Positions 24,504-33,268 of a stretch of DNA of 54,200 bases are shown here, one piece after another. Each line of letters starts with the position of its first letter. Position 1 is the stretch's first letter. The notes below the pieces were generated by a model. The model saw only the letters and a program-made list of their open reading frames with translations, searched no databases and had not been told where the DNA came from. The stretch is from NCBI RefSeq assembly GCF_048541835.1, contig NZ_JBLEOY010000004.1, positions 1 through 54,200 of the forward strand, read 5' to 3'. Both the position numbers and the translations under genes were made by a program. The stretch is from QIJE01 sp048541835. Lineage in GTDB: Bacteria; SZUA-79; Acidulodesulfobacterales; Acidulodesulfobacteraceae.

Positions 24504-26080
24504 TATTTTTCCTTTAGATGAAATATTATTTCAGCATAAGCTGATTTGTTTTTTTCTGTTCTGTTTAAAACAGGGCGCATATATTGATTGACGATTTTCA
24601 TGCCAGATTTTTCTGCAATAGTCGGATACATATTGTATTTGTCATTTGCAACAAGGAAAATATCGTAATCATCTTGTAGATATTGCTTTGAATTATTTAA
24701 AACTTTAACGATTCCTTCAATATATGATTTTCTTGCTTCTCTTCCTTGTCCATTGCAAAGTGGACCTATTTCTAATTCATCGTTTCGCTTGAAACCAAAT
24801 AAATCATAAGCATAAGCGTGCTGTTCGTGATAGTCTATTAACCCCACATATGGCGGACTTGAAAATATCCCTTTTATTCTTTGTTTTTTAACCAATTTTG
24901 CAAATTCGGGATTTTTATTTTCAAGAGTCGAAAGAATATCAATATTTCTTGCATCACCTTGTAAGCAGATTTGATAAGTGTTTGTTCTTAATTTTTCAAA
25001 TTCTTGTAACCTTTCAACTGTGTCTTCGCTGTATCTAACCCACCAAGAAAATATTGAAAACAAAGGTTTACATATTTTTCCGTGTTTTCCGCAATAATAA
25101 GTAGTTATAACAGGTTCTTTAAGTGTTGCCAAATCAGCGTGGGTTGTTGCTCGGCAAGAACGAATAGTTCTACTTAAAATTATTGTAACTATTTTTTTAG
25201 TTGTTGGGTTTTTAATTTTTTTCAGTTGCTCAAATATAAAATCTATTTCATTTTTAATAGGTTCGAGATACCATTTTTCAAGAAAATTGTTTTCGTTTTT
25301 TTGCTTTAATTTTAAATCATATTTTTTTATAAGTTTTTCAAAAGTTTGCAAAAATTCACTCTCTTTTTTGGTCGTGTATTCCTTTTCTGTTATCTCTTTT
25401 TTGCGAACTTTAATTTTAAATTCCGGTGATGGAAAATATTTCTTATTAAAAACATTTAATTTATCAAGCAATTCACTTTCAAATTGTGCATTTTTATTTT
25501 GAGAAATAAATTCTTTTAAAACATTTGTTATTCGCTTTAACTCACTGTTTAAATCTTGAAAATCAACTTTCCCAACTTTTACATTTGCAATTAATGAATT
25601 AAATGCCGAAATGTCTACCCCAATTGCGTGCATACCCAATTCATTAGCTTGAACCATTGTTGTGCCACTTCCGGAAAACGAGTCTAAAATAATATCGCCT
25701 TTTTGAAAATAAACTTCTTTTTTAAAATTATCGGTGTGATTATCAAGAAAATATTCAACCAATTGTGGTATAAATTTTCCTTTGTAAGGGTGTAATCTAT
25801 TAATATGTTTTGTAGTGTCTTTTTCTTTTAAATTATCAAATGACAAAGCCCAATTTAAATCATTACCAAGCTTTTCCCGCCAATTTGTTTCTCTTTGTCC
25901 GTTGTAACTTTTATAATAGCTGATTAATTCATATTTGTTAACAGCAGTTGTCCCATTATTACCATATTTCTTAACTTTCCCGTATTGAATTAAATATGAG
26001 ATGTTAGAAGTAGTAACATTCTTTTTCAAGTGTTCACTTGCCCATTTACTTGCTTCTTTTATTGATAATAATTCTGTCAT
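24503..26080 (-). CDS. Site-specific DNA amino-methyltransferase
   Basis: A 525-residue modification methylase. Residues 1-45 look like a helix-turn-helix (LSIKEASKWASEHLKKN). Motif I is DSFSGSGTTMVQANELG near 127, with GVDISAFN after it. About 270 residues of lysine-rich sequence, a possible target-recognition region, come before motif IV (IFSSPPYVGLIDYHEQ near 413). The SPPY variant is typical of N4-cytosine enzymes, but the order (motif I, long insert, motif IV) is alpha-like, so the methylated base is not decided. It should protect the host from the TdeIII-like enzyme. It is first in its unit. Confidence 0.85.
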   Translation of the reverse strand: MTELLSIKEASKWASEHLKKNVTTSNISYLIQYGKVKKYGNNGTTAVNKYELISYYKSYNGQRETNWREKLGNDLNWALSFDNLKEKDTTKHINRLHPYKGKFIPQLVEYFLDNHTDNFKKEVYFQKGDIILDSFSGSGTTMVQANELGMHAIGVDISAFNSLIANVKVGKVDFQDLNSELKRITNVLKEFISQNKNAQFESELLDKLNVFNKKYFPSPEFKIKVRKKEITEKEYTTKKESEFLQTFEKLIKKYDLKLKQKNENNFLEKWYLEPIKNEIDFIFEQLKKIKNPTTKKIVTIILSRTIRSCRATTHADLATLKEPVITTYYCGKHGKICKPLFSIFSWWVRYSEDTVERLQEFEKLRTNTYQICLQGDARNIDILSTLENKNPEFAKLVKKQRIKGIFSSPPYVGLIDYHEQHAYAYDLFGFKRNDELEIGPLCNGQGREARKSYIEGIVKVLNNSKQYLQDDYDIFLVANDKYNMYPTIAEKSGMKIVNQYMRPVLNRTEKNKSAYAEIIFHLKEK

Positions 26081-26280
26081 TTTTATCTTCCTATTTTATA
26101 CAACAAAAATACAATCATTTTTTCTTGTTGCCTAAATTATTTGCTGACATCTGCCATTCGTCCTAATTTTGCCTAACGCCTATGTATGCGTATTGTTCTT
26201 GTCATGCCAATTTAAGCATATAAGAACAATCGTTTATATATTTCTTTTATCATCATCTTGTATTACCTTCTATTTAAAAG
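26081..26280. other. Upstream region of the restriction-modification unit with GCCTAAC box
   Basis: GCCTAAC at 26171-26177 is the inverted counterpart of GTTAGGC at 22089-22095; both are followed inward by AAA. A stem (ATTGTTCTT with AAGAACAAT) spans about 26194-26232. No gene seen. The layout could be the recombination site of an integron-like element, but box spacing is irregular. Confidence 0.3.
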
Positions 26281-26500
26281 AGTCATCCACCTAATTTCTG
26301 ATTTTACTAATTATCTTTTTGGATACACGAGCGTAAATCTCTGTCGTTTTTAAACTGTTATGTTCCCCTAATAACTTTTAAATATACCTTAAATCGGTCA
26401 TTTGCGCAAGTATATGCGTTGCAAAACTATGGCGCAACTTACTTCATCAATAAGATCGTTATTACAGATGTCACTCTCTCTGCAGGTATAAGTTGGGGCA
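26281..26500 (-). pseudogene. Tyrosine recombinase C-terminal remnant
   Basis: Reverse-strand translation of 26440-26281 gives KLRHSFATHILAQMTDLRYI, a stop, then KLLGEHNSLKTTEIYARVSK and ISKIRN, a stop, VDD. These are box II of tyrosine recombinases (H-x-x-R), the L-L-G-H helix (with an extra Glu) and the catalytic Tyr context T-x-I-Y-x-x-V. Two in-frame stops show it is dead. Upstream (to about 26570) weak similarity continues. It is adjacent to the restriction-modification unit. The rest of 26500-26843 shows no gene. Confidence 0.6.
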
Positions 26501-26843
26501 TGCCTTTCCTACTTTATCTATAAAACGTTTATGTCCTTGTCGCGGGTTGTGCGTATTTAGGGCATTTCCATCGTGATAATTATTGATGAAGTTTTTTTAA
26601 CTTTCTTCCGGATATTCGTAACAACTTAGGATGTTTTTTGTATTGTTAAAGTTTTCGCAATACCATCAAGCGATCTATGCAAATAAATTTTTATACATGA
26701 TGATATTTTAGATATAAATAATTTGTTATTATCGCTTTTGAAGTGCTGTGGTGTGAAAACCGATTGACGGCTCTTTCTTTTTTTTGTGAATCTCAGATAT
26801 TTCAAAAGTTTTTTTGAGGAATTTTATATATATCTTTTTCAGT

Positions 26844-26975
26844 TCAATGACGAATAGATCTTCTCAAGTCAAGAAAATAGTTCCAAGCAAAACGAGAACA
26901 TCCAAACTGCTTATTTAGTTCGTGAGCCTGTTCCGTATTAGAGTAAAGACGATATTTATGGCCTTTAAACTTCAT
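26844..26975 (-). pseudogene. TnpB/IS605 OrfB N-terminal fragment
   Basis: From the ATG at 26975 (GGAG just upstream) the frame reads MKFKGHKYRLYSNTEQAHEL and FGCSRFAWNYFLDLR, the N-terminal helix-turn-helix of IS200/IS605 TnpB proteins. It stops after 43 codons; the catalytic RuvC part is missing, so it is a relic. Confidence 0.75.
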
Positions 26976-27221
26976 CTCCTTTTCTGATTTTATATATATT
27001 CCAATAGTATTTTTAGAAATATATCCCATGGCCTCAATATAGAATGATGGATTCCATAAACGCTCTTTCGGTAATTTTTGTTTTAATTCCGAAAAATCTC
27101 ATAAATAGATGTCTTGCGCCAATTCCTGAACTTGCACCTGAAACAAGACATGTCCGGCCACTTAATTTTAAATCCATACATCCCCCCGGGTTTTATCTCA
27201 CAACGCTATGCTTTGTTGCAA

Positions 27222-27589
27222 TCATGGATGATCTTGGCGCGTAGGGCGGATAATAATGTCGCTTATGTGCACATGTGGCGGCTGGGTAGCAATATAATGG
27301 ATAGCGTTTGCCACGTCATCTCCGATTAAAAGCTGTCCAAATTTATCGTTGAAATTCTGCACCATTTCTGCACCCGCTTGAAAACCACTCAATACGATCC
27401 CCGACTCAACCAATAAAACGCGAACCCCTTTAGAGCAGACTTAGCGCCGCAGGTCTTCAGCCAGCGCATGTACGGCAAATTTTGAGGCGCTGTATACCGC
27501 GCTGAACGGCGATATACGCCGCCCGCAACAGATCCTGCAATAACAATGTCTGCCGCCGATTTAGGATAGGTATCTTGCTGCGCGTCCAC
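27222..27589 (-). pseudogene. Short-chain dehydrogenase pseudogene
   Basis: One frame gives AADIVIAGSVAGG; a shifted frame gives VYSASKFAVHALAEDLRR, a stop, then KGVRVLLVESGIV; the last part ends LLIGDDVANAIHYIATQPPH and ISDIIIRPTRQ. Together these are the S, Y-x3-K and C-terminal D-V-A-x-A-I and I-R-P-T-x-Q features of an NADP-dependent SDR. At least one frameshift and one stop break it, and the N-terminal Rossmann glycine motif is not seen. Confidence 0.65.
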
Positions 27590-27843
27590 CTTTTTTGCGC
27601 AGCTTTTTGCAGTTTGCCTTTGTTGCAGTGCGCCTCATACAAATTTCGGACTATGTTAAGTGTTTTCCGTGCCGATAATCCCAATATCATGTTTGCTTCC
27701 TACTGCAATGCGGCAAGAGAGAATAGCTTCGGAGCACTAATTGCCTTCATTGCATTTCTTCTTTCTTTGTCTTACTTAAATTCTTCGTCCGAAGCATTCT
27801 TATTATCTGGAGCGAAGCAAGCGAAGATCCGGTCGTTTTATTT

Positions 27844-28071
27844 TTGACTGGAATCTTGTGGTACCTCAAGAGATTCTTAAACAAAGTTGGATTGGACAAT
27901 ATCCATACAGAACGATTATGGGGGAGTCTGAAGTATGAAGACATCTATTTGAAATCATATGAAACTATGGGAGAACTAAAGAAAGGGATTAAGAGATATT
28001 TCATGTTTTACCATAAGGAACGGTTTCATCAATACATTGAATGCCTTACTCCTTTAGACAATGCGGATTAG
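27844..28071 (+). pseudogene. IS3-family transposase (OrfB) C-terminal fragment
   Basis: LDNIHTERLWGSLKYEDIYL, then KKGIKRYFMFYHKERFHQYI and CLTPLD match the last part of the IS3 integrase core: the E in the T-E-R-L-W context is the third catalytic acid and W-x-S-L-K-Y-E is conserved. Only about 70 codons remain. No terminal inverted repeats could be identified. The stretch 27590-27843 holds no intact gene. Confidence 0.75.
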
Positions 28072-28166
28072 AAGAGTACACCTTAAACTTTTTTAAAATA
28101 TGTCTGTCAATAGGGCTCAGCATATTCTATAATACCTGAGATAAAATTTAAATAAACCGACAAGAA

Positions 28167-28832
28167 ATGACCAAAAAAAATAAGGGTAACATTTTACAGA
28201 CAATTTACGACATCTTGTTCAGTAAATTCGGACCGATGAACTGGTGGCCTGCAAAATCAGACTTTGAGGTCATGATAGGCGCCATACTAACGCAAAATAC
28301 CGCATGGACAAATGTCGAGAAAGCTATAAACAGCTTAAAGATACGCAATCTTTTATCCTTTGAAGCCATTTATAAAATTGATTCCGATTTATTAAAGGAG
28401 TATATTAAGCCTTCCGGATATTACAATCAGAAGACGTTAAAAATTAAGGCGTTCATAAATTTTGCAAAAAAAGAATATAATTTTTCCATAGATTTGATGA
28501 AAAGAGAGAACACATACGTAATGAGAGAAAAGCTTTTAACTATTTTCGGTATAGGCGAAGAGACGGCGGACAGTATTCTTTTATACGCATTAAAAAAACC
28601 GGTATTCGTAATAGATGCATATACAAGAAGAATACTCGAAAGACATAATATAATCGAAAACGCCTCAAAGGAAAAATATAAGAATATACAGGGATTCTTT
28701 ATGGCTAATATCTCCCCTGATGAAACAAATGTCTCCTTATGCAACGAATATCATGCCCTAATAGTAAAAACGGGAAAGATGTTTTGCAAAAAAACTCCTC
28801 AATGTGATGATTGCCCCTTAAAAAAATTGTAA
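28167..28832 (+). CDS. Endonuclease III-like DNA glycosylase (HhH-GPD family)
   Basis: A 221-residue base-excision repair glycosylase. ILTQNTAWTNVEKAI near 38 and the helix-hairpin-helix FGIGEETADSILLYA near 130 are followed by VIDAYTRRIL with the catalytic aspartate. Where endonuclease III has the lyase lysine (G-V-G-R-K-T-A), this protein has Glu, suggesting a monofunctional glycosylase of the MJ1434-like group. Near the C-terminus are cysteines C-x5-C-x2-C (MFCKKTPQCDDCPL), fewer than the usual four of the iron-sulfur loop unless an upstream cysteine takes part. It lies just after the mobile-element debris, and marks the return of ordinary genes. Confidence 0.85.
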   Translation: MTKKNKGNILQTIYDILFSKFGPMNWWPAKSDFEVMIGAILTQNTAWTNVEKAINSLKIRNLLSFEAIYKIDSDLLKEYIKPSGYYNQKTLKIKAFINFAKKEYNFSIDLMKRENTYVMREKLLTIFGIGEETADSILLYALKKPVFVIDAYTRRILERHNIIENASKEKYKNIQGFFMANISPDETNVSLCNEYHALIVKTGKMFCKKTPQCDDCPLKKL

Positions 28833-28846
28833 GTATAAAATACGTT

Positions 28847-29590
28847 ATGCACCCAATATCCACATTTGACATAATAGCGGGAATCGTAATAGTTTTGATA
28901 GCTTTCTTCGTTAGGGCTACTATAGGTTTCGGTTCCGGATTGATTTCTGTGTCGCTATTGACAATATTTATCCCGATAAGTATAACCGTTCCGGCAGTTT
29001 TCGTACTTGATTTTTTGGGTAGTATTTTACTAGGGGCTTATGATTTCAAGGAAGTTGAATGGAACGACCTCTCATACCTGCTTCCAGCAACCGTTTTCGG
29101 GCTTTTATTCGGAGCATATATATTAAAATACGCAGACCCGCAAAAGCTAACCATCTTTCTGGGAATTTTTATTCTGGCATATGTAATATATGCCATGAGC
29201 ATTAAACAGGATAAACTTCCCTACGTAAAAAATACCATAGGTGTACCCTTGGGGTTTTTAGGTGGATTCATAGGCAGTTTGTACGGTGGCGGCGGTCCGC
29301 CTATAGTGGCTTACCTGCAAATGAAACATCATGGAAAACGCACATTTAGAGCAACATTTCAAATAGTTGCGATCACAGACAGCGTTTTTAGGCTATTTAT
29401 TTATACCTTTCTAGGACTCTTAACCCTCAAGGCATTAAAGCTGTCCGCTGTTCTAATACCACCCGTATTGATAGGTCTTTTTTTAGGCAATAAGTTTCAT
29501 TTCGTCATAAACCAAAAAACATTTTATTATATGGTAATGATAATTTTATCATTAGCGGCGACAGCCTTAATATTGCATTCTATCTTCTGA
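28847..29590 (+). CDS. TauE/SafE family membrane transporter
   Basis: About 247 residues and about eight hydrophobic segments. Typical TauE/SafE features are the N-terminal RATIGFGSGLISVSLL (near 23) and the repeat GFLGGFIGSLYGGGGPPIV near 140. Family members export sulfite or sulfoacetate or take up related anions; the substrate cannot be told from sequence. I chose the ATG at 28847 (MHPISTFD) over an alternative start at 28811 that overlaps the glycosylase gene. Confidence 0.85.
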   Translation: MHPISTFDIIAGIVIVLIAFFVRATIGFGSGLISVSLLTIFIPISITVPAVFVLDFLGSILLGAYDFKEVEWNDLSYLLPATVFGLLFGAYILKYADPQKLTIFLGIFILAYVIYAMSIKQDKLPYVKNTIGVPLGFLGGFIGSLYGGGGPPIVAYLQMKHHGKRTFRATFQIVAITDSVFRLFIYTFLGLLTLKALKLSAVLIPPVLIGLFLGNKFHFVINQKTFYYMVMIILSLAATALILHSIF

Positions 29591-29672
29591 ACCGTATTAT
29601 CAGACTTTTTTGAAGGTCAGAAGGTACTGTAAAATGTTATCCCGTTTTGATAATCTCGTATTATAACTTAAA

Positions 29673-29702
29673 TTGACCGAGATTGGCTTGCCATGCTATA
29701 AT
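29673..29702 (+). promoter_or_regulatory. Sigma-70-type promoter for the DsrE-like gene
   Basis: TTGACC at 29673-29678 and TATAAT at 29697-29702 are separated by 18 bp. They lie 55 bp in front of the ATG of the DsrE-like gene and nothing else follows on this strand. Confidence 0.65.
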
Positions 29703-29756
29703 TGAGTTTGCTTAGTTTTGCAAAAAATCAATTAAATTTCAGAGTGAGGATGATTT

Positions 29757-30107
29757 ATGGCAAAAGCAAAGGCTTTGATAATTATTCTATCCGGTGCTGA
29801 CGATCCGATAAAAGTCAAATTAGGCCTTACCATTGCGTGGAGAACAAAAAACAGCGGGGCTTTTGAAGATGTGCAGTTAGTATTCTTCGGTCCGGGAGAA
29901 GATCTTATCGCGAAGACCGACGACGAGGGTATTCTCGAGGCTTACAAACAGGTACTTGCAAACGGCATTGCCCCTCAGGCATGTATCTTTGTGGCCGAGG
30001 AATACGGTGTCAGCCAAATATTAACGGATAAAAAGATAGAGCTTGTTCATGCCGGTCAAGCGATAGCATCATTCATGGCAGACGGATATCAACCACTGAC
30101 GTTTTGA
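29757..30107 (+). CDS. DsrE-family protein
   Basis: A 116-residue soluble protein with the DsrE/DsrF-like fold pattern: KALIIILSGADDPIKVKLGL at the start, DVQLVFFGPGEDLI in the middle, and ACIFVAEEYGVSQIL with a cysteine where family members often have a sulfur-carrying one, ending in GQAIASFMADGYQPLTF. DsrE-like proteins transfer sulfane sulfur or act as small oligomeric regulators. It is monocistronic with its own promoter. Confidence 0.8.
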   Translation: MAKAKALIIILSGADDPIKVKLGLTIAWRTKNSGAFEDVQLVFFGPGEDLIAKTDDEGILEAYKQVLANGIAPQACIFVAEEYGVSQILTDKKIELVHAGQAIASFMADGYQPLTF

Positions 30108-30178
30108 CGTTTTTTACGACAATACTTGGACATTGATTCTTTTAAATGGGGCAACCTGCTAACATATTACGCTTATTA

Positions 30179-31204
30179 CTATATCTTTAAGACCTTTGCC
30201 CCTTTGATTCTTTTTTCTTTTATATCCATTACAGCCTTATCGGCATCCATAAGGTCATATAGTTGATATGCTGGTTTTATATCGTAAATATCAGCGATGT
30301 TTAAAACCTCTTTTATATCGTTAAAAGTAACGTTTGCAACTGATTTTATCTCTTTTTCCATCCATAAATCTCTTGAATAATCTATGTTTACGAGTTCATC
30401 CTTATCAATGTCCTCTTTCCTGATATTATTTATAACAAGTCTGCCGTTCGGCTTTAAATTTCTCATTGCTTTCACGACCGGCACCCAGACCGGCGTAGTG
30501 TCTATAATCGCATTTAATTTTTCCGCCGGAGTTTCTTCAATGTTGCCGCACCAGTATGCCCCAAGCTCTTTGGCGAGCGCTCTTTCCTTTTCCGACCTTG
30601 CAAAGACAAACGGTTTTAAGTTAGGATAAACGGCTTTTGCTATTTTTAGGACCAAATGGTTAGATGCCCCGAATCCGAGAAGCCCTAAATTCATTTTGTC
30701 CTCAACGCCGGTTAACTTCAATGCCCTGTATCCCACGGCACCTGCGCAAAGCAGCGGCGAGGCTTCTTCGTCGGTAAACCTTTCAGGAATTGGAACGGCG
30801 TAATCTTCGCTTATTTTCGTATATTCGGCATAACCGCCATCTATATCCTTGCCGGTTGCCACAAAATTCGGACATAAATTTTCAAATCCGCTCTTACAAT
30901 AAACACATTTACCGCATGCCGAATTAATCCAGCCGATCCCCACCCTATCTCCATTTTTAAGTTTTTTTACTTCGCTCCCTATTTCGATTACCATACCGAC
31001 TATCTGATGTCCGGGGATAACCGGCAACTTAATCGGTTTGATTCTGCCCTCTATTTCATCCAACTCGGTATGACATACCGCGCATGTATTTACTTTTATT
31101 AAAACTTCGGTTTTATTAATCTTTGGAACATCGGTTTCTTTATAAGATAAAGGGTTCTTATCTACTCTTAAATCTGATATTTTCGTTAACACCATGCATT
31201 TCAT
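30179..31204 (-). CDS. Zinc-dependent alcohol dehydrogenase
   Basis: About 341 residues of the medium-chain dehydrogenase family. The catalytic-zinc residues are CAVCHTELDE (Cys and downstream acidic), PGHQIVGMV and a later Cys; the structural zinc loop is CGKCVYCKSGFENLC near 100. The NAD(P)-binding motif is GLLGFGASNHLVL near 175, where the first glycines are kept. I start it at the ATG at 31204, which has GAGG upstream. It lies downstream of the hgcA-hgcB and metal-binding genes in the same direction but after a 117-bp gap. Confidence 0.85.
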   Translation of the reverse strand: MKCMVLTKISDLRVDKNPLSYKETDVPKINKTEVLIKVNTCAVCHTELDEIEGRIKPIKLPVIPGHQIVGMVIEIGSEVKKLKNGDRVGIGWINSACGKCVYCKSGFENLCPNFVATGKDIDGGYAEYTKISEDYAVPIPERFTDEEASPLLCAGAVGYRALKLTGVEDKMNLGLLGFGASNHLVLKIAKAVYPNLKPFVFARSEKERALAKELGAYWCGNIEETPAEKLNAIIDTTPVWVPVVKAMRNLKPNGRLVINNIRKEDIDKDELVNIDYSRDLWMEKEIKSVANVTFNDIKEVLNIADIYDIKPAYQLYDLMDADKAVMDIKEKRIKGAKVLKI

Positions 31205-31332
31205 AAATAACCTCACTTATTCCAAACTTTCCTATTATATTTTCCTTCGCTCAGGCAGAAACTCAGATTGTTTTTCAAAAGCGCCTAAAAGACGAACAAG
31301 TATACAACGTTGTTATATGTCTTCTCCATATA

Positions 31333-31707
31333 TTACGAACAACATCCTCGTCCTTCAGAAAAAATACCGGAAAATTCGATTTCGCCGGATAGACGTTTTA
31401 CATAGTATTCCGGATCTCTCTGAAAAACAGTCATACAATGCGGACACTTACAAAAATTAAGCCTCTCGCCCCGATAGTTGATTTTCACAGTTTGACCTAT
31501 CGGTTTTTCCGCTAAACAACTTGGACACACGACTATATCAGCAGTCTCCTTGAGCAGTGCCTCGGGATTTTTTTCGAACATAACAGCACATCCGTCGCAG
31601 CAGAACAAATATTCTTTTTCTCGGTATTTCCGCGTTACCGCACTCTCCTTAGTAATGCCCAATCTTACGAGGGAACAGCCGCATGTAAAACAAATTGGCG
31701 TCTTCAT
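31333..31707 (-). CDS. Tandem YHS/TRASH-like metal-binding protein
   Basis: A 124-residue, cysteine-rich protein with two similar halves. First: CFTCGCSLVRLG..., then EYLFCCDGCAVMFEKNPEAL. Second: CPSCLAEKPIGQ..., then RLNFCKCPHCMTVFQRDPEY. Each half has a C-x-x-C-type pair and a later F-C-C-x-x-C plus F-x-x-[ND]-P-E, the TRASH/YHS zinc-finger pattern proposed to bind or sense heavy metals. It ends in GRGCCS. It is 61 bp downstream of hgcB on the same strand, which hints at a role in metal handling, possibly mercury; this is inference from context. Confidence 0.7.
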   Translation of the reverse strand: MKTPICFTCGCSLVRLGITKESAVTRKYREKEYLFCCDGCAVMFEKNPEALLKETADIVVCPSCLAEKPIGQTVKINYRGERLNFCKCPHCMTVFQRDPEYYVKRLSGEIEFSGIFSEGRGCCS

Positions 31708-31768
31708 TTTAATACCTCCTTATAATCCTTAATATATTCTATTCCTGCATTAAAATTTGAACAATACC

Positions 31769-32068
31769 TTATTCAACAACATTCGACGAATGACGAACTG
31801 TGTCGCAATCGCACGAAGGCGTTCCGCCGGATATCATGCCGTTTATTATACCAGATGCACATCCTACGCCATAATTTACGGTAATAGCTCCATATTCACA
31901 ATTCAGAATGCAGGCAGCGCATTCCATGCATGAATCTTTGTCGCACACCGCAACCCTTTTATTTTCTATGAAAAATACCCCGTGAGGACAGACATCAATG
32001 CAGGTCATGCAATTTATACAATTGTCAGGAAAAAAACTGAGACTCGATACATTTTTTAGATATTTCAT
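31769..32068 (-). CDS. hgcB: HgcB, ferredoxin of mercury methylation
   Basis: A 99-residue two-cluster ferredoxin. CINCMTCIDVCP (first cluster) and CMECAACILNC (second cluster) are followed by GVGCASGIINGM, the lone conserved cysteine of HgcB, and a C-terminal SCDCD pair that fits the terminal vicinal cysteines of the family. HgcB reduces the corrinoid of HgcA and is required for methylmercury formation. Its ATG overlaps the hgcA stop codon (ATGA), so it is translationally coupled to hgcA. Confidence 0.88.
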   Translation of the reverse strand: MKYLKNVSSLSFFPDNCINCMTCIDVCPHGVFFIENKRVAVCDKDSCMECAACILNCEYGAITVNYGVGCASGIINGMISGGTPSCDCDTVRHSSNVVE

Positions 32069-33153
32069 AAAACCCCTAATATGCCAATTTTATATATTAA
32101 CATTAGTACTATTGATATTAATGCCGAAACAAAATAAACAGGCAATGCAATTTTTAACTCTTTTTTGACTCCCGATATATTTGTAAATGTTGTTGAACCG
32201 GTAAATTGCAGCGCCAAATAAGAACTCGCCATCGGGAAAAAAATAATCTCCGCCATAAAAATTAAAATATTTTTTTGCTCTTGTATATTGAAAGAAAATA
32301 TCGTCGTTAAGGTTAACAAAATCCCGATCATCCAACCCTTGAGGGCAAAAGAACGAAAAGGAATAAACGGCAGAAGAATCGGGGTTATAAATGCACCCCC
32401 GATAATACTCCCTAATCCCAGTAACAAAAACGGCTTACCCAACAACCATGCATTTTCAAATAAAATACCCGAAGGTCGAAGACCGAAAAATAATAGAATT
32501 ATTACCGTAAAAACAAGAAATTTTTTAATTAATGGGATTATCTCTATAGGGGTAAGAATAAGCCTATCCGTCATTGAAAAATTAATTCTTCTCATTTCAT
32601 GGGTTTTTTTTCTGCCGGCACTTAAGTATCCTTTAATATCTTTTGCATAAACCGGACCAAAACACACTTTAAAGCCCGTATGCTTGAAAACGGCGCCGGC
32701 ACTAATACCTGCCGCACCAAGCTGAGGTACAATTATCCTTCGGTGATTCACGATATCGGCAAGCCCAACCTCATTCATACGCATAGACAATTCCTTGGCG
32801 CCGAATGTTCCTTTTGCGGCAGCGCACCATACATTTATTCCTTTAGTATCTATAACTAATATCCATACGCTCAAACCTTCCAACGCCTTCCTAAGAATAT
32901 CAAAACTTAGTTTATAGTTAGCGCTCACAAAAACATCCGATTCGTCGTCAGGCACGCCTAATAAATAAAGAGCCGGCTCAACCCCATATTTCATTCTGAA
33001 TGAATTGCTTACTCTACATTTAAACGAACCTAAATAATCGGACAATGACCAATCGGATGATGTTTTTACAAGAACAGGTTGTTTAGATTTATTGCAACAA
33101 TCCGTCACATTCAAACTTTCATTGTAAATGTCTTTATATGAATATACGCTCAT
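32065..33153 (-). CDS. hgcA: HgcA, corrinoid mercury methyltransferase
   Basis: About 362 residues from the ATG at 33153. The N-terminal half is a corrinoid-binding domain like the large subunit of the corrinoid iron-sulfur protein, with the cap-helix motif GINVWCAAAKGTFG (Cys about 110, the lower axial ligand to cobalt). The usual motif has Gly where the third Ala stands here. The C-terminal half has five predicted membrane helices (from about residue 205 to the end). HgcA carries a methyl group on its corrinoid to mercury(II). A longer frame begins at 33189 (ACG/other codons up to MTRQ), but a promoter overlaps that stretch. Followed directly by hgcB. Confidence 0.9.
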   Translation of the reverse strand: MSVYSYKDIYNESLNVTDCCNKSKQPVLVKTSSDWSLSDYLGSFKCRVSNSFRMKYGVEPALYLLGVPDDESDVFVSANYKLSFDILRKALEGLSVWILVIDTKGINVWCAAAKGTFGAKELSMRMNEVGLADIVNHRRIIVPQLGAAGISAGAVFKHTGFKVCFGPVYAKDIKGYLSAGRKKTHEMRRINFSMTDRLILTPIEIIPLIKKFLVFTVIILLFFGLRPSGILFENAWLLGKPFLLLGLGSIIGGAFITPILLPFIPFRSFALKGWMIGILLTLTTIFSFNIQEQKNILIFMAEIIFFPMASSYLALQFTGSTTFTNISGVKKELKIALPVYFVSALISIVLMLIYKIGILGVL

Positions 33154-33159
33154 ACGTCT

Positions 33160-33189
33160 ATTATATAGCCGATTAATTTGCCGTGTCAA
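33160..33189 (-). promoter_or_regulatory. Strong sigma-70-type promoter for hgcAB
   Basis: On the minus strand TTGACA (33189-33184) and TATAAT (33165-33160) are both perfect and 18 bp apart. Transcription would begin about 33153, at or next to the chosen hgcA ATG, giving a leaderless or nearly leaderless message. Confidence 0.7.
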
Positions 33190-33268
33190 GATTTTTAAAT
33201 ATATGAAAAAATATGTTATGCTATATAGTTATACGTATAAAAACAAACATTTAAGGTAAACCAAAAAG

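Noticed and set aside
26844..26975. Active TnpB RNA-guided nuclease
   Set aside because: Only the N-terminal helix-turn-helix remains; no RuvC residues and no partner TnpA or right-end element.
27844..28071. Complete insertion sequence
   Set aside because: No OrfA, no N-terminal OrfB and no terminal inverted repeats were found.
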